DNA of 64,000 nt. Origin: Candidatus Scalindua sp. (GTDB lineage Bacteria > Planctomycetota > Brocadiia > Brocadiales > Scalinduaceae). The position numbers and the translations under genes were made by a program. The stretch's first letter is position 1; each line of letters starts with the position of its first letter. The notes beneath the pieces are model-generated. The model searched no databases and was not told the DNA's origin. It saw only the letters and a list, made by a program, of their open reading frames with translations. Location: positions 1-64,000 of the forward strand of contig JAIQZR010000164.1 of assembly GCA_021777035.1 (NCBI GenBank), given 5' to 3'. Positions 9,470-19,030 of the stretch are shown here, piece after piece.

Positions 9470-10243
9470 GTGATTGACTGGTTTACGGTATGTGCACAGA
9501 TTTTTAATTTTCTGATTCTTGTTTATCTCCTCAAGCGCTTTCTCTACGGACCCATAATCGCGGCAATTGATAAAAGAGAAGAGAGTATCTCCGCAAGAAT
9601 TAAGGAGGTCGAACAGAAACAAGTTGCTGCTGAAGAAGAAATAGATACGTTCCGAAAAAAGAATGAAGATTTTGAGTTGCGACGGACAGAGATGAATGCT
9701 CATATGAAGGAAGAAATCGAGTTTCAGAAAAAACAGCTACTCGAAAATTCACGGCAGGAGATTGAAGAAATCAAAACACGTTGGAATGAATCGGTCATAC
9801 AGGAGAGAGATGTTTTTCTGAAAAATCTCAGAAAGCGTGTCATTGATCAGGTTTATATAATTACGAAACAGGCCCTTGCCGATCTTGCCGCGACTGATAT
9901 CGAACAACACATTGTTACTGTTTTTCTAAAGAAGATTAGTGACTTCAATGGGGCAAAGAGTGAAAAGATTACGCAATCCCTGCAGGACCCGGAAACAGAA
10001 ATTACGATTACCACTTCATTTGAATTGCCCGGGGATCAACGAGACTTAATACGAAAGGCAGTTCGCGAACTTCAGTTTGAAAACAAGGATATCAGGTTTA
10101 TTGTATCGAATGATATTATTTGCGGGATTGAACTCAGGGGAAATGGTTTCGTAATCGGCTGGAATCTTGAGGATTATCTGAATTCACTGGAGAAGGATTT
10201 CAATAAGACTATTGAAGCTGGAACCGGAAAATTGAAAAGTTGA
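9470..10243 (+). CDS. atpF: N-type F1Fo ATPase subunit b with delta-like C-terminus
   Basis: A 257-residue peripheral stalk protein, about 100 residues longer than ordinary subunit b. It has one N-terminal membrane helix (FNFLILVYLLKRFLYGP), then a long coiled coil to about residue 130. The C-terminal region from about 165 (EITITTSFELPGDQRDLIRK, then CGIELRGNGFVIGWNLEDYL) resembles the C-terminal domain of the delta/OSCP subunit, which has no gene of its own in this operon. The start is GTG at 9470. It thus probably joins the roles of b and delta. Confidence 0.88.
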   Translation: MIDWFTVCAQIFNFLILVYLLKRFLYGPIIAAIDKREESISARIKEVEQKQVAAEEEIDTFRKKNEDFELRRTEMNAHMKEEIEFQKKQLLENSRQEIEEIKTRWNESVIQERDVFLKNLRKRVIDQVYIITKQALADLAATDIEQHIVTVFLKKISDFNGAKSEKITQSLQDPETEITITTSFELPGDQRDLIRKAVRELQFENKDIRFIVSNDIICGIELRGNGFVIGWNLEDYLNSLEKDFNKTIEAGTGKLKS

Positions 10244-10325
10244 AAATTTTTCTGCATGAAACATGAAGTAAAGTTTTTCAGGGAGTAGTATATATGATGG
10301 AATCACCGAAAAAAGGAGTACAAAA

Positions 10326-11852
10326 TTGAGTGACAAGAATGAGTTGGGCGCTCTTCTCGATGACGCCTTTACCACTTTTGACCGTGTTATTGAGGAACAT
10401 CATTATGAACCGACCGCTCATGAAACCGGTATCGTAAAATTTGCAGGACGAGGTGTTGTGCTTGTTGATGGATTGCCCGGCGTAAAGGCTGAAGAGATGC
10501 TCATATTCCCCGGAAATATATACGGAATGGTCTTCAATCTTGATCCGGAAGAGGTCGGCGTTGTGATGCTTTCCAAAAGCGATGACTTAAAAGCCGGCAG
10601 TACAGCGACCCGTACCGGTAAGGTAATGGATGTGCCTGTGGGAGAAGCGCTCCTGGGTCGTGTTGTTGACCCGACAGCCAGGCCACTTGATAATGGCGGC
10701 CAGGTTAATACTCTCGAAAGAAAACCGATAGAGCGGGAAGCGCCCGCGATTATGGATCGTGAACCGGTAACCGTTCCTCTTCAGACAGGCCTGAAAGTAG
10801 TGGACGCTCTCGTCCCGATCGGAAGGGGGCAGAGGGAGCTTATCCTCGGAGACCGTCAGACGGGAAAGACTGCTATTGCCCTGGATACAATCATAAACCA
10901 GAAAAATAAGAACGTGGTATGCGTTTACTGCGCGATCGGTCAGCGGAGCTCTTCTGTCGCAAAGCTTATTGAAGACTTGCACAGGCACGAAGCAATGGAA
11001 TATTCCATAGTTGTGTCAACATCCGGAGAAGACCCTCCGGGAATGAAATTCATTGCGCCTTACGCGGCAACTTCAATGGCCGAATATTTCATGGAAAAAG
11101 GCAGGGACGTTCTGATTGTATATGACGATTTGACCAATCACGCGATTGCGTACAGAGAACTGTCTCTGCTCCTGAGACGCCCTCCGGGAAGAGAAGCTTT
11201 CCCCGGAGATGTTTTTTATATACATTCCCGTCTCCTTGAACGTTCTACGCATCTGAGAAAAGAACTTGGGGGCGGCTCATTGACCGCTCTGCCCATTGTT
11301 GCTACGGAAGCGCAGAATGTTGCAGCTTACATTCCCACAAATATTATCTCTATTACGGATGGACAGATTTATCTTTCACCCGATCTTTTTCAGAAAGGTG
11401 TTTTACCTGCGGTGGATGTCGGCAAATCGGTATCCCGTGTGGGTGGAAAGGCACAGCTTCCCGTATACCGTTCAGTTGCCGGAAATTTGAGACTCTCTTA
11501 TTCTCAGTTTGAAGAGCTTGAGAAATTTGCCCGCTTCAGCACAAGGCTTGACGAGCAGACTCGGAAAACCCTTGAGAGAGGTCGCCGTGTGCGTGAGGTG
11601 CTCAAGCAGGATCAGTACAACCCTTTTACCGTGTCAGAGCAGATCGCGGTGCTTCTGTCGGTAACAGAAGGAGTTTTTGATGACTTGCCGGTAGAAAAGA
11701 TTGAAGAGGCTGAGCTGGCAATCAGGTCTGCGGTTACAAAACAGTTACCCCACATAAGTGAAAAAATTCATACTGGCAATAAATTGAGCGATGAAGACAA
11801 AAAGGCGATTGTTGAAGCCGCAAGGGCAGTGACTGCAAAAGAGAAGAGTTGA
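10326..11852 (+). CDS. atpA: N-type F1Fo ATPase subunit alpha
   Basis: A 508-residue non-catalytic nucleotide-binding subunit of F1. The P-loop GDRQTGKT is at residues 175-182. The alpha signature [18 protein letters not shown] is near the C-terminal domain. The start is TTG at 10326, supported by AAAAAGGAG just upstream. The TGA stop at 11850-11852 lies inside the beginning of a ~150 bp dispersed repeat, so the insertion may have set the current end of the protein. Confidence 0.96.
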   Translation: MSDKNELGALLDDAFTTFDRVIEEHHYEPTAHETGIVKFAGRGVVLVDGLPGVKAEEMLIFPGNIYGMVFNLDPEEVGVVMLSKSDDLKAGSTATRTGKVMDVPVGEALLGRVVDPTARPLDNGGQVNTLERKPIEREAPAIMDREPVTVPLQTGLKVVDALVPIGRGQRELILGDRQTGKTAIALDTIINQKNKNVVCVYCAIGQRSSSVAKLIEDLHRHEAMEYSIVVSTSGEDPPGMKFIAPYAATSMAEYFMEKGRDVLIVYDDLTNHAIAYRELSLLLRRPPGREAFPGDVFYIHSRLLERSTHLRKELGGGSLTALPIVATEAQNVAAYIPTNIISITDGQIYLSPDLFQKGVLPAVDVGKSVSRVGGKAQLPVYRSVAGNLRLSYSQFEELEKFARFSTRLDEQTRKTLERGRRVREVLKQDQYNPFTVSEQIAVLLSVTEGVFDDLPVEKIEEAELAIRSAVTKQLPHISEKIHTGNKLSDEDKKAIVEAARAVTAKEKS

Positions 11853-11998
11853 TATTTAAAAGAAATACTGATGTAACGATTATGAGAACTGCATATTTTT
11901 CTGACAAATATTCTTCTGCTCCACTTTTTTATATTTTTCTTTGCGATCTTTGCTTGTGCCGTCTTTGCGGTGATAAAATAGTTACGCTGAATAGTTAC
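11848..11998 (+). repeat. ~150-bp dispersed repeat, copy 1 (between atpA and atpG)
   Basis: This copy runs from GTTGATATTTAAAAG at the atpA stop to CGCTGAATAGTTAC. The reverse complement of 26520-26657 matches it along nearly its whole length: the same words appear in the same order, such as TGTAACGATTATGAGA, CAAATATTCT and GTCTTTGCGGTGATAAAATA. Copies differ by scattered substitutions and small indels, so the family is not recent. It has no coding content. Confidence 0.8.
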
Positions 11999-12014
11999 AT
12001 AAAATTAATCTCAC

Positions 12015-12902
12015 ATGCAAACTATTGAAACCATAAGAAGAAACATTAAAAGCGCGGAAGATCTTCGGGACATTGTAAAAACCATGCGGACATTGTCTGC
12101 GGTAAACATTCACCATTTTGATCAGGCCGTTGAGTCTACGGGTGATTACTACCGATCGGTTGAAATGGGATTTCAGGTTTTACTCAAGGGCGAAACGGTT
12201 GCAGCGCCGGAACAGAAGGAAGAAAGTAGATGTGGCTTCTACGCCGTTGTATTTGGTTCTGATCAGGGGCTTTGCGGAGGTTTTAATGAGCAGATTGTTG
12301 CCTACGCCTTACAGGAGATTGAAAGCGAGAAAACGGTGGAAAACAGTACCATTGTATGCATAGGCGCGCGTGCGCTCGCGTCGCTTGAGGAGAGAAAGCA
12401 GCAAACAGTGGAAGTCTTTCCTCTGCCGGGATCGCTTGCGAGTATAACACCGATAGTTCAGCAGTTAGTAATGGCAATTACCGATTTGCAGGCAACCGGA
12501 AAAATCAACAGGGTTATACTCTTTCATCATAAACTGGTGTCTCAGGTTTCCTATCAGCCGAACCACATGACTCTCCTTCCAATTGACCGGACGTGGTTAG
12601 AATCAATCAGACAGAAAAAATGGCCAAGCCATTTACTGGCATCATTTACCATGGAGAAAGATGCCCTTTTCTCTTCTCTTTTCCGTCAGTATATGTTTAT
12701 TTCCCTTTACCGGGCATTTGCAGAATCTATGGCATGCGAAAACGCGGCTCGCCTTATTTCCATGCAATCAGCCGAGAAAAATATTGAAGAACGGCTTGAA
12801 CAGCTCAACGCCATCTACCGCAGCGAGCGTCAGAGTTCAATTACCAGCGAACTTCTGGACATTGTGTCAGGTTTCGAGGCATTGAGAACAAAAGAAGAAT
12901 AG
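12015..12902 (+). CDS. atpG: N-type F1Fo ATPase subunit gamma
   Basis: A 295-residue central rotor shaft. The long N-terminal helix (RRNIKSAEDLRDIVKTMRTL) and the C-terminal helix (RLEQLNAIYRSERQSSITSE) that form the coiled coil are both recognisable, as is FGSDQGLCGGFNEQI in the globular middle. It is the last gene of the operon, ending 95 bases before the convergent P-type ATPase gene. No strong terminator hairpin is visible after it. Confidence 0.93.
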   Translation: MQTIETIRRNIKSAEDLRDIVKTMRTLSAVNIHHFDQAVESTGDYYRSVEMGFQVLLKGETVAAPEQKEESRCGFYAVVFGSDQGLCGGFNEQIVAYALQEIESEKTVENSTIVCIGARALASLEERKQQTVEVFPLPGSLASITPIVQQLVMAITDLQATGKINRVILFHHKLVSQVSYQPNHMTLLPIDRTWLESIRQKKWPSHLLASFTMEKDALFSSLFRQYMFISLYRAFAESMACENAARLISMQSAEKNIEERLEQLNAIYRSERQSSITSELLDIVSGFEALRTKEE

Positions 12903-12997
12903 AACGCCAACATTCACAGATCATTGTTCATTCTGACAAAGGAGATAGTGCTTAATTCTCAGGCTTACGGGCAAGTTTGTTAAGTGGAGATGATACC

Positions 12998-15730
12998 TTA
13001 AAAATTCTTTAACAATTGTCCAGGTATCTTCTTTTTCCGTCGTTCCCTCTTCTGCAGTACGAGTTTCTCAATCTCTACCAGTACGAATACAGAAAAGGCA
13101 ATTATTGTTATGTAAGCCCATTCAACCGGCTTGAGGCTTTTAACGCCGAAGAGATGTTGCATAAATGGTGTATATGTAAAGAAGAGTTGTGCGATTATTA
13201 CCGCACCTATAGCGATATAAATATAACGATTTCCTGTGAATCCTTTCCTGGTGAAGATACTGGTTCTTAAAAACCGTGTATTCAGCAGATAAAATATTTC
13301 AAACATTACCAAAGTGTTGACAGACACAGTTCGGGCATATTCTATGGAAACGTTATGCAGCCTGTCCCATAAAAAAAGGCCAAAGGTGCCCGAAACCATT
13401 ATTGATGATACAAAAAGAATCCTCCAGATTAAAAACGGAGAGAGGATCGGCTCCTTCGTATCTCTAGGTGACTGCTGCATTATCTTCGCCTCAGGAGGTT
13501 CAAATGCAAGCGATAAAGCGAGGGTAACGGCAGTAATCATATTTATCCAGAGTATCTGAACCGGTGTAATCGGAAGAAGACGGCCTGTCAAAATAGCTGC
13601 TATGATAATCCCCGCTTCACCTCCATTGGTCGGAAGGATAAAGGTAATAGATTTCTTGATATTGCTATACACGGTACGGCCTTGTTCAACAGCATTGGTA
13701 ATAGATGCGAAATTGTCATCAGTCAGTACCATTTCCGCCGACTCCTTTGCAACATCAGTACCTTTGATACCCATAGCAATCCCTACATCCGCACGCTTGA
13801 GAGCAGGTGCGTCATTTACTCCGTCACCAGTCATCGCTACGACTTCTCCATTTGCCTGAAGCGCTTGAACAAGTTTTAATTTGTGTTCAGGACTTACCCG
13901 TGCGAATATATCTACTTTCCGGACAGCAAGGCGGAATTGGTCGTCATCCATTGAATCCAGTTCCGTTCCTGATATTGCCGACTTTCCATCTCCGATTCCT
14001 ATTTTTGCACCAATAGAGCGTGCCGTATATATATGGTCTCCCGTAATCATCTTTACTTTAATGCCTGCCGTTTTACATAGTTGTATAGCTTCGATCGCTT
14101 CGGTTCTTGGCGGATCAATAATACCAATAAAACCGAGAAGGCTAAGACCTCCATTCACATCAGAAAACTGAAGAGTTCGGTGATTAACGTCAGCCGGCAT
14201 AAAGGCTATTGCAAGAACCCTCTGCCCCTTACTCGCCATTTCTTCGATCCGGTTGTTCCAATACTTGGTATTAATAGGTTCATCTACTCCTGAAGAGCGT
14301 TGTTTGTTGCACATCATCAAAACTTTTTCCGGTGCTCCCTTAACGTAAATGAATCCGTGTCCGGAATGGTCATGATGCAGAGTAGCCATGAAACGATGTT
14401 CCGATTCAAAGGGAATTATATCTGTTCTCGGATACATTTCTTTTACCTTCGTATGTTCCAATCCGGCCTTTATTCCCATAGACACAAGCGCTCCCTCTGT
14501 AGGGTCACCGTGCATCTGCCACTGATTCCCGACAGCATGGAGCTCTGCATCATTGCAGAGCAACGCGGCCTGTGCCAGCTCACTCAGTGTGGGATATTCT
14601 GTTAATGAAATATTTTTGCCATCAATGGAAAATCCACCGTGTGGTTCATAGCCCACTCCGCTTACATCGAAAAGATGACTCACAGAGGCTATAGTCTGGA
14701 CAGTCATCTCATTGCGCGTAAGTGTGCCTGTTTTATCAGAACATATTACCGTCACAGACCCGAGAGTTTCAACGGCAGGAAGACGGCGAATGATGGCGTT
14801 ACGTTTTGCCATACCCTTAACCCCGATTGCCAGAGTAATCGTAATTATTGCCGGTAGTCCTTCGGGTATTGCGGCTACAGCCATACCAACAGCAGCGAGG
14901 AACATATCTCCAAACTTGTATTGCCGTACCATAATACCAAAAACAAAAGTAAATAGTGCCATAGCTCCGATTGCCATGGTTAGCAAATAACCGAATTCTG
15001 CAATCTGCCTGAGCAATCTTGTGGTAAGCGGCTTAACCGTAGAAAGCATCATATTAATACGTCCAATCTCTGTAGTATCACCAGTGGATACCACAACTCC
15101 GATTCCCTGGCCATATGTCACAAACGTTGCGGAAAAAGCCATACATTTTTTATCTCCTATTACCGCAGTTTCTGCAACCGGTACAATCGTTTTTTCCACC
15201 GGCATTGATTCTCCTGTAAGCGCTGCTTCATCTATGCGTAAACCTTTGGCCTTAAACAGACGAAGGTCTGCAGGAACCTTATCTCCGGACTGTAAAAAAA
15301 CAATATCACCGGGAACAACACCGTCCGCGGAAATCATGACTTTTTTACCGTTGCGAAGAACAAATGCCTGCTGGGAAAGTATAGAACGTATCGCATCCAA
15401 TGCTTTTTCTGCCTTACCTTCCTGTATAAAACCGATAAGCGAATTTACAATTATTACGCCGAAAATAACACCCGCATCAACCCAATGGCTGAGGAACGCT
15501 GTTATTATGCCGGCAGCAAGCAGAACGTATATGAGTACATTGTGGAACTGCAATAAAAACCGAATGACAGAACTCTGTTTTTTGGGTGGATGTAACTTGT
15601 TTTTACCATATCGGGACAGCCGTTTTTCTACCTCTTCAATCGTTAACCCTTCGGGCTGGCTTTCAATCTGCTCAAAAACATCAGTGATTTCAGATGCATG
15701 CCAGGATGTGTTAGAATCTTCTTTATTCAT
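12998..15730 (-). CDS. Type II P-type cation-transporting ATPase
   Basis: A 910-residue cation pump with the full type II layout: a cation N-terminal domain, TGES actuator motif at residues 172-175, M4 motif PEGLP at 289-293, phosphorylation site DKTGT with D332, a nucleotide-binding domain, the hinge TGDGVNDAPALKRA, and a C-terminal set of membrane helices. PEGLP is as in SERCA-type Ca2+ pumps. M6, however, reads NMITAVTLALSLAFEP, lacking the Asp of the Ca2+-site TDGLPA motif, so Ca2+ specificity is doubtful and a monovalent cation such as Na+ is possible. It is convergent with the N-ATPase operon, which fits a cation-export role. Confidence 0.92.
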   Translation of the reverse strand: MNKEDSNTSWHASEITDVFEQIESQPEGLTIEEVEKRLSRYGKNKLHPPKKQSSVIRFLLQFHNVLIYVLLAAGIITAFLSHWVDAGVIFGVIIVNSLIGFIQEGKAEKALDAIRSILSQQAFVLRNGKKVMISADGVVPGDIVFLQSGDKVPADLRLFKAKGLRIDEAALTGESMPVEKTIVPVAETAVIGDKKCMAFSATFVTYGQGIGVVVSTGDTTEIGRINMMLSTVKPLTTRLLRQIAEFGYLLTMAIGAMALFTFVFGIMVRQYKFGDMFLAAVGMAVAAIPEGLPAIITITLAIGVKGMAKRNAIIRRLPAVETLGSVTVICSDKTGTLTRNEMTVQTIASVSHLFDVSGVGYEPHGGFSIDGKNISLTEYPTLSELAQAALLCNDAELHAVGNQWQMHGDPTEGALVSMGIKAGLEHTKVKEMYPRTDIIPFESEHRFMATLHHDHSGHGFIYVKGAPEKVLMMCNKQRSSGVDEPINTKYWNNRIEEMASKGQRVLAIAFMPADVNHRTLQFSDVNGGLSLLGFIGIIDPPRTEAIEAIQLCKTAGIKVKMITGDHIYTARSIGAKIGIGDGKSAISGTELDSMDDDQFRLAVRKVDIFARVSPEHKLKLVQALQANGEVVAMTGDGVNDAPALKRADVGIAMGIKGTDVAKESAEMVLTDDNFASITNAVEQGRTVYSNIKKSITFILPTNGGEAGIIIAAILTGRLLPITPVQILWINMITAVTLALSLAFEPPEAKIMQQSPRDTKEPILSPFLIWRILFVSSIMVSGTFGLFLWDRLHNVSIEYARTVSVNTLVMFEIFYLLNTRFLRTSIFTRKGFTGNRYIYIAIGAVIIAQLFFTYTPFMQHLFGVKSLKPVEWAYITIIAFSVFVLVEIEKLVLQKRERRKKKIPGQLLKNF

Positions 15731-15988
15731 AGTATTTAAAATCTAAGTCAGATAATTTAAATGAAAATTTGTTGTATATAAGTCTGAAAATATACTCTCA
15801 TGGACAGTCAGGCATCCGGAAAAAATCGTTACTATATAGTTTAGGTATACCAGAAAAAACATTATGGTAAAAGTCAAAAAAAGGATGTTTTTTCTTTCGG
15901 TAGTATCTGGCAAATGGTATATTTGCCATAACAGAAGAAGCTGAGGTCTGATCTTCATAATTAAATGTATAGGAAATTCAAAGTTTAT

Positions 15989-16066
15989 GGTAGGAGCCGT
16001 CTCCAGACGGCGATCGTCAACGTTAAACGGTGGTAATTCGGTCGCCAACAGGAGTTGGCTCCTACC
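15989..16066. repeat. Double-hairpin repeat, copy 1
   Basis: A 78-bp element. Its ends are inverted repeats (GGTAGGAGCC and GGCTCCTACC), and each end also carries its own hairpin: GCCGTCT/AGACGGC on the left and GCCAAC/GTTGGC on the right. A second copy with identical ends but a different middle lies at 58142-58225. The surrounding gap (15731-16307) has no gene I can support. Confidence 0.75.
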
Positions 16067-16172
16067 TGCGTGTCTTTAAGGTTGCCGAATGCCTGATTTT
16101 AATTAGGCATTCGGCAGATATTTTACCATATATAATACAAAAAAAATCTTGTTGGTTAGTCTAACATGAAAT

Positions 16173-16231
16173 GTCGGGTATGGAAACCCGACCTACACAA
16201 AAAATTTTTGTAGGGCGGTTTCCATACCCGC
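16173..16231. repeat. Near-perfect hairpin, GTCGGGT family
   Basis: CGGGTATGGAAACC on the left arm pairs with GGTTTCCATACCCG on the right, and CTACACAAAAA pairs with the following TTTTTGTAG, giving a ~58-bp stem-loop. Single-arm relatives are seen at 47489-47516 (GTCGAGTAAGAAACCCGATC), 48362-48390 (GTCGGGTTTAGAAACACGAC) and near 51088, all intergenic. Confidence 0.6.
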
Positions 16232-16307
16232 AGATTTTGAAATCCCTCATACATTTAATTGCTTGTTGGGTGGGTTTTTGACAATTCTTATAGATGGAGC
16301 TGAGATT

Positions 16308-17057
16308 ATGAAACGATTGAGTTGGTACATTATGCTGGGCTCAATGCTGCTCGCACTGTCTGCTTCTTTCTATGTTTTGCACTACTTGATATTCAAGGAT
16401 GTTCACCATATCTTCATCTTCCTGATTGGTGATATCGCGTTTGTATTCATTGAAGTTCTTATGGTAACGTTAATCATCCGCCGCGTACTTGAAGACCGGG
16501 AAAAGAAGGCTCTGCAGAAACACATGAACATTTTCATAGGGGCATTTTTCAGCGAAGTCGGAATAAAGCTTCTGGGACTCCTGTCCAGGTGGGATCCTCA
16601 CATTGAAAGAATACAGCAGGAACTGGTCGTTGAGGGAGACACTGCTGAACAGAAGTTTGCGAGAGTCTGCAGGTGCTTGAGGAATCATGATTTCAGTATC
16701 GAGCGGGAGAAACCGGATTGGGAGACGTTAAAGGCATTTCTGGTCGCGAAGAAGGATTATCTCTTGAGGCTGTTGGAGAATCCAAATCTGCTGGAACACG
16801 AGTCTTTCACAGACCTGTTATGGGCAGTGTTTCATATGGCCGAGGAATTCGAGGCTCGCATGGATTTCGATTACCTGCCGAATGAAGACCATGAGCACCT
16901 CCATGATGACGCGAAAAGAGTATATGGGCAATTGGCCCTGCAGTGGCTCAAATACATGGAACACTTGATCGGCAATTATCCATATCTGTTTTCACTCTCA
17001 ATGAGAACTAACCCGTTTGATCCGAGTGCAACGCCAATAGTGCAGAAGTCACAATAA
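16308..17057 (+). CDS. Uncharacterised two-helix membrane protein
   Basis: A 249-residue protein when started at ATG 16308, which has GGAG 8 bases upstream; an in-frame TTG at 16263 lacks one. Two membrane helices (about residues 5-25 and 35-57) are followed by a cytoplasmic all-helical domain rich in Trp, Leu and acidic residues (SFTDLLWAVFHMAEEFEAR). I recognise no family. It stands alone between a hairpin-rich gap and a decayed oxidoreductase fragment, so context adds nothing. Confidence 0.7.
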   Translation: MKRLSWYIMLGSMLLALSASFYVLHYLIFKDVHHIFIFLIGDIAFVFIEVLMVTLIIRRVLEDREKKALQKHMNIFIGAFFSEVGIKLLGLLSRWDPHIERIQQELVVEGDTAEQKFARVCRCLRNHDFSIEREKPDWETLKAFLVAKKDYLLRLLENPNLLEHESFTDLLWAVFHMAEEFEARMDFDYLPNEDHEHLHDDAKRVYGQLALQWLKYMEHLIGNYPYLFSLSMRTNPFDPSATPIVQKSQ

Positions 17058-17315
17058 TGGTTTAGTACTAAGCCATCAACTGCTTCTATAGCCCATAAAG
17101 TAAAGTCACGCAAAGAAACATTCTTGAAGATAAGGGGCTTTCGCTTGATCTGATCTATACTGCTGACTTTGTAACCAATCATTCAGGTGAAATACGCAAT
17201 GTAAATGGAATTAGATGGTAGACATTTTTACCTTGAATTGGCCAGGAAAACAAATAACATGGGTATTAAAGAGTATCCCGAATATGATGTTGTAAATATC
17301 GACAAGGAATTATAA

Positions 17316-17591
17316 ACGCCATTTGATTATACTATTACCATCGCCGGTAGTGCGGGGCAGGGACTGCAGATAATTGCCAATATACTGCTCAAGGTACTTG
17401 CCAGAAACGGTTACTATGTATTTTCGTCACAGGACTAACTCTATTGAACGGTTTTAGTAGTTAATCGCAGATCTAACATCTGTATTTTGATCTTTCGATC
17501 GAGATGGTCAAATGATATAGTTACCGAAAGCGTTTTTCGCAATTCAACAAACATAGTTATTATCGAATATCCGGATAACCTTGAGGATTAA
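17316..17591 (+). pseudogene. Remnant of a 2-oxoacid:acceptor oxidoreductase gamma domain
   Basis: The frame starting after the stop at 17313 translates as FDYTITIAGSAGQGLQ and then RNGYYVFSSQD. This is the nucleotide-binding start of the gamma domain in 2-oxoglutarate/pyruvate ferredoxin oxidoreductases. TAA at 17436 and TGA at 17442 break it, and the frame then continues with weak similarity to about 17591. No start codon, other Kor subunit or downstream domain is nearby. The preceding 36-codon ORF (17205-17315) is in the same frame but not recognisable. Confidence 0.65.
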
Positions 17592-17594
17592 ATT

Positions 17595-18986
17595 ATGAAA
17601 ATTACCTTTATTGGCGCTACAAGGATTGTTACCGGTTCATGTTTCCATATCCGGACGGGAAAAGCACATCTCCTTATTGATTGTGGGCTGTTCCAGGGAA
17701 CCAGGGAGAATGAACAGAAGAACGCGGAGCCATTCCCGTTTAAACCATCTGAAGTAGACTATCTCTTGTTGACTCATGCTCATCTTGACCACTCAGGGCT
17801 TATACCAAAACTGGTAGCTGAAGGTTTTCAGGGTAAAATACTTGCGACAAAAGCAACTGTTGAACTATGCAATGTCATGCTCCTTGATTCAGCACACATA
17901 CATGAACGTGAGGCGGAATGGCAAAACAGAAAACGAAGGAGGGCTGGGAAATCTCCTCTTCAGCCGTTGTATACGACAGAAGATGCCACTTACAGCTTTC
18001 AATTTTTTCAAGGGGTTAATTACAATGAAATAGTGGATCTGGAGAATGGCGTTAAGGTGAGATTTCAGGATGCTGGTCACATCCTGGGATCCGCGTGTCT
18101 GGAATTATGGGTAAAGGAAGATGCAAAAGAGAAGAAACTCGTTTTCTCCGGAGACATTGGCCAGAAGGATCTGCCGATTGTCAAAGACCCTACACCTATA
18201 GAGGAAGCAGATTATGTATTTACGGAATCTACGTATGGGAACAGAAGGCACAAAGATATTGATGAAACAGTAGAAGAGTTCAGAAAAGCTGTATCCGAAG
18301 CGTTAGAAAGAGGGGGAAATGTGATTATACCTGCCTTTGCTGTTGGACGAACACAGAACATTCTCTATATATTGAAACAGTTATCGAAAGAGAAAAAACT
18401 CAAGAATCTTCACGTTTTTGTTGACAGCCCCATGGCAATTCGAGCAACCAACGTAACCTTAAATCATCAGGAATGCTTCGATGAAGAGACCCTGGAACTT
18501 GTGAAGGAAGGTAAGCTTTCCGGGAGCGGGCTCTCTTTAACGTTTACGGAGAAAGCAGAAGATTCCAAGAGAATAAATAAAACAAAATCCGGGGCAATTA
18601 TTATTTCCGCAAGCGGAATGTGTAATGCGGGAAGGATACGTCATCATTTAAAACACAATTTATGGCGTCAGGAGTGCAGCGTCATATTCGTAGGATACCA
18701 GGCCCAGGGGACTCTGGGTAGAAGGATTATTGAGGGAGCAAAAATAGTGAAACTTTTTGGAGAAGAGATTGCGGTAAAGGCTAAGATATACACCATAGGC
18801 GGTTTTTCCGCCCACGCGGATCAGGAAGGACTCATCGATTGGCTCAGCAATTTTAAAAAGAAGCCTGAACGTATTTTTGTTATGCATGGTGAGGAAGAAA
18901 TAGCACTGGGGTTTGCCGAAACGATTAAAAAACGACTGAACATTGATGCCTACGCACCTTTCTGCCTGGAAGACATAACGGTATAA
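17595..18986 (+). CDS. Metallo-beta-lactamase/beta-CASP RNA-processing nuclease
   Basis: A 463-residue member of the CPSF73-like beta-CASP family. The metal-binding HAHLDH is at residues 61-66. Further motifs are GHILGSA, FSGDIG, the beta-CASP block DSPMAIRAT, SASGMCNAGRIRHHL, and the C-terminal IGGFSAHAD, the complete set of ligands. Members of this group act as RNA endo- or exonucleases in the cytoplasm. The ATG at 17595 directly follows the oxidoreductase remnant. The next gene (LOG protein) follows closely and may be co-transcribed. Confidence 0.92.
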   Translation: MKITFIGATRIVTGSCFHIRTGKAHLLIDCGLFQGTRENEQKNAEPFPFKPSEVDYLLLTHAHLDHSGLIPKLVAEGFQGKILATKATVELCNVMLLDSAHIHEREAEWQNRKRRRAGKSPLQPLYTTEDATYSFQFFQGVNYNEIVDLENGVKVRFQDAGHILGSACLELWVKEDAKEKKLVFSGDIGQKDLPIVKDPTPIEEADYVFTESTYGNRRHKDIDETVEEFRKAVSEALERGGNVIIPAFAVGRTQNILYILKQLSKEKKLKNLHVFVDSPMAIRATNVTLNHQECFDEETLELVKEGKLSGSGLSLTFTEKAEDSKRINKTKSGAIIISASGMCNAGRIRHHLKHNLWRQECSVIFVGYQAQGTLGRRIIEGAKIVKLFGEEIAVKAKIYTIGGFSAHADQEGLIDWLSNFKKKPERIFVMHGEEEIALGFAETIKKRLNIDAYAPFCLEDITV

Positions 18987-19030
18987 TTATATTGATTAAT
19001 ATTTTTACCTGTAATAAAGAAATAAATTCT

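Noticed and set aside
15743-16048. 101-codon ORF on the minus strand
   Set aside because: It runs through the double-hairpin repeat at 15989, has odd composition and no ribosome-binding site; not supported as a gene.
16976-17182. 68-codon minus-strand ORF
   Set aside because: It overlaps the end of the membrane protein gene, has no start signal, and shows no recognisable domain.
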